DNA of 14,151 bases from the NCBI GenBank assembly GCA_020200935.1, contig JAIVHR010000022.1, positions 1 through 14,151 on the forward strand. Reading direction: 5' to 3'. The notes beneath the pieces are model-generated. The model saw nothing but the letters and a program-made list of their open reading frames with translations. It was not told where the DNA came from and did no database searches. Positions 13,951 to 14,151 of this stretch are shown piece by piece; the first letter of the stretch is position 1, and the number at the start of each line of letters is the position of its first letter. Source of the DNA: Sphingomonadales bacterium (GTDB lineage Bacteria; Pseudomonadota; Alphaproteobacteria; Sphingomonadales; Sphingomonadaceae). Made by a program: the position numbers and the translations under genes.

Positions 13951-13980
13951 GCGGTTGGGCGGGTAGCGTTGGTGTTGTGC

Positions 13981-14151
<171 letters not shown>

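Noticed and set aside
13951..13980. Intrinsic terminator between dnaB and astD
   Set aside because: No inverted repeat or T run is visible in these 30 bases.

Overview
The window looks like chromosomal DNA of a high-GC alphaproteobacterium, most likely in the order Sphingomonadales. The protein set (coniferyl-aldehyde dehydrogenase, a 3-hydroxyisobutyryl-CoA hydrolase-like protein, UPF0262, a GH25-like membrane protein, an alphaproteobacterial-type DnaB) and the intergenic repeats, whose false translations read like NPLPMGEG, both fit that group. This placement is inference from recognition; no search was run. No phage, plasmid, CRISPR, rRNA or tRNA signature was seen. Most of the window is housekeeping and metabolic genes on both strands.

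Layout. At 1-538 (+) is a GNAT acetyltransferase whose start lies off the window. 711-2159 (-) is a CalB-type aldehyde dehydrogenase, and 2398-3444 (+) an enoyl-CoA hydratase-fold hydrolase. 3583-6515 (-) is a two-gene glycerol unit in which glpD and then glpK overlap by ATGA. 6599-6850 (+) is a small low-GC hypothetical gene followed by rnr (6918-8939), which encodes RNase R with what looks like an in-frame loss of about 66 residues in its catalytic domain. After a 304-bp gap holding a repeat, 9244-10320 (-) is an MBL-fold lipoprotein. 10437-12125 (-) is a tightly packed run of UPF0262, GH25-like protein and dcd. 12445-13950 (+) is dnaB, and 13981-14151 (-) is the C-terminal end of astD.

The most striking non-coding feature is a family of about 131-147-bp intergenic elements at 564-696, 2234-2364, 3454-3584 and 12202-12348, all in the same orientation. 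Each folds into four successive hairpins. In the third hairpin both arms change together between copies while pairing is kept, around an invariant A-A mismatch. That is internal evidence for a conserved structure. Fragments of the family form the last codons of the GNAT gene and the stop codon of glpK, and occur again near 9199. A second, 84-bp three-hairpin repeat lies at 9037-9120.

How the genes work together: GlpK phosphorylates glycerol and GlpD oxidises the glycerol-3-phosphate to DHAP, but no glycerol facilitator gene is present. Dcd (dUTP supply for dTTP) and DnaB (fork helicase) both serve DNA replication and lie on either side of the same divergent region, though on opposite strands. 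The best candidates for something new are the altered RNase R, the covarying repeat family, and two enzyme-fold envelope proteins (GH25-like and MBL) that lack an expected active-site residue.
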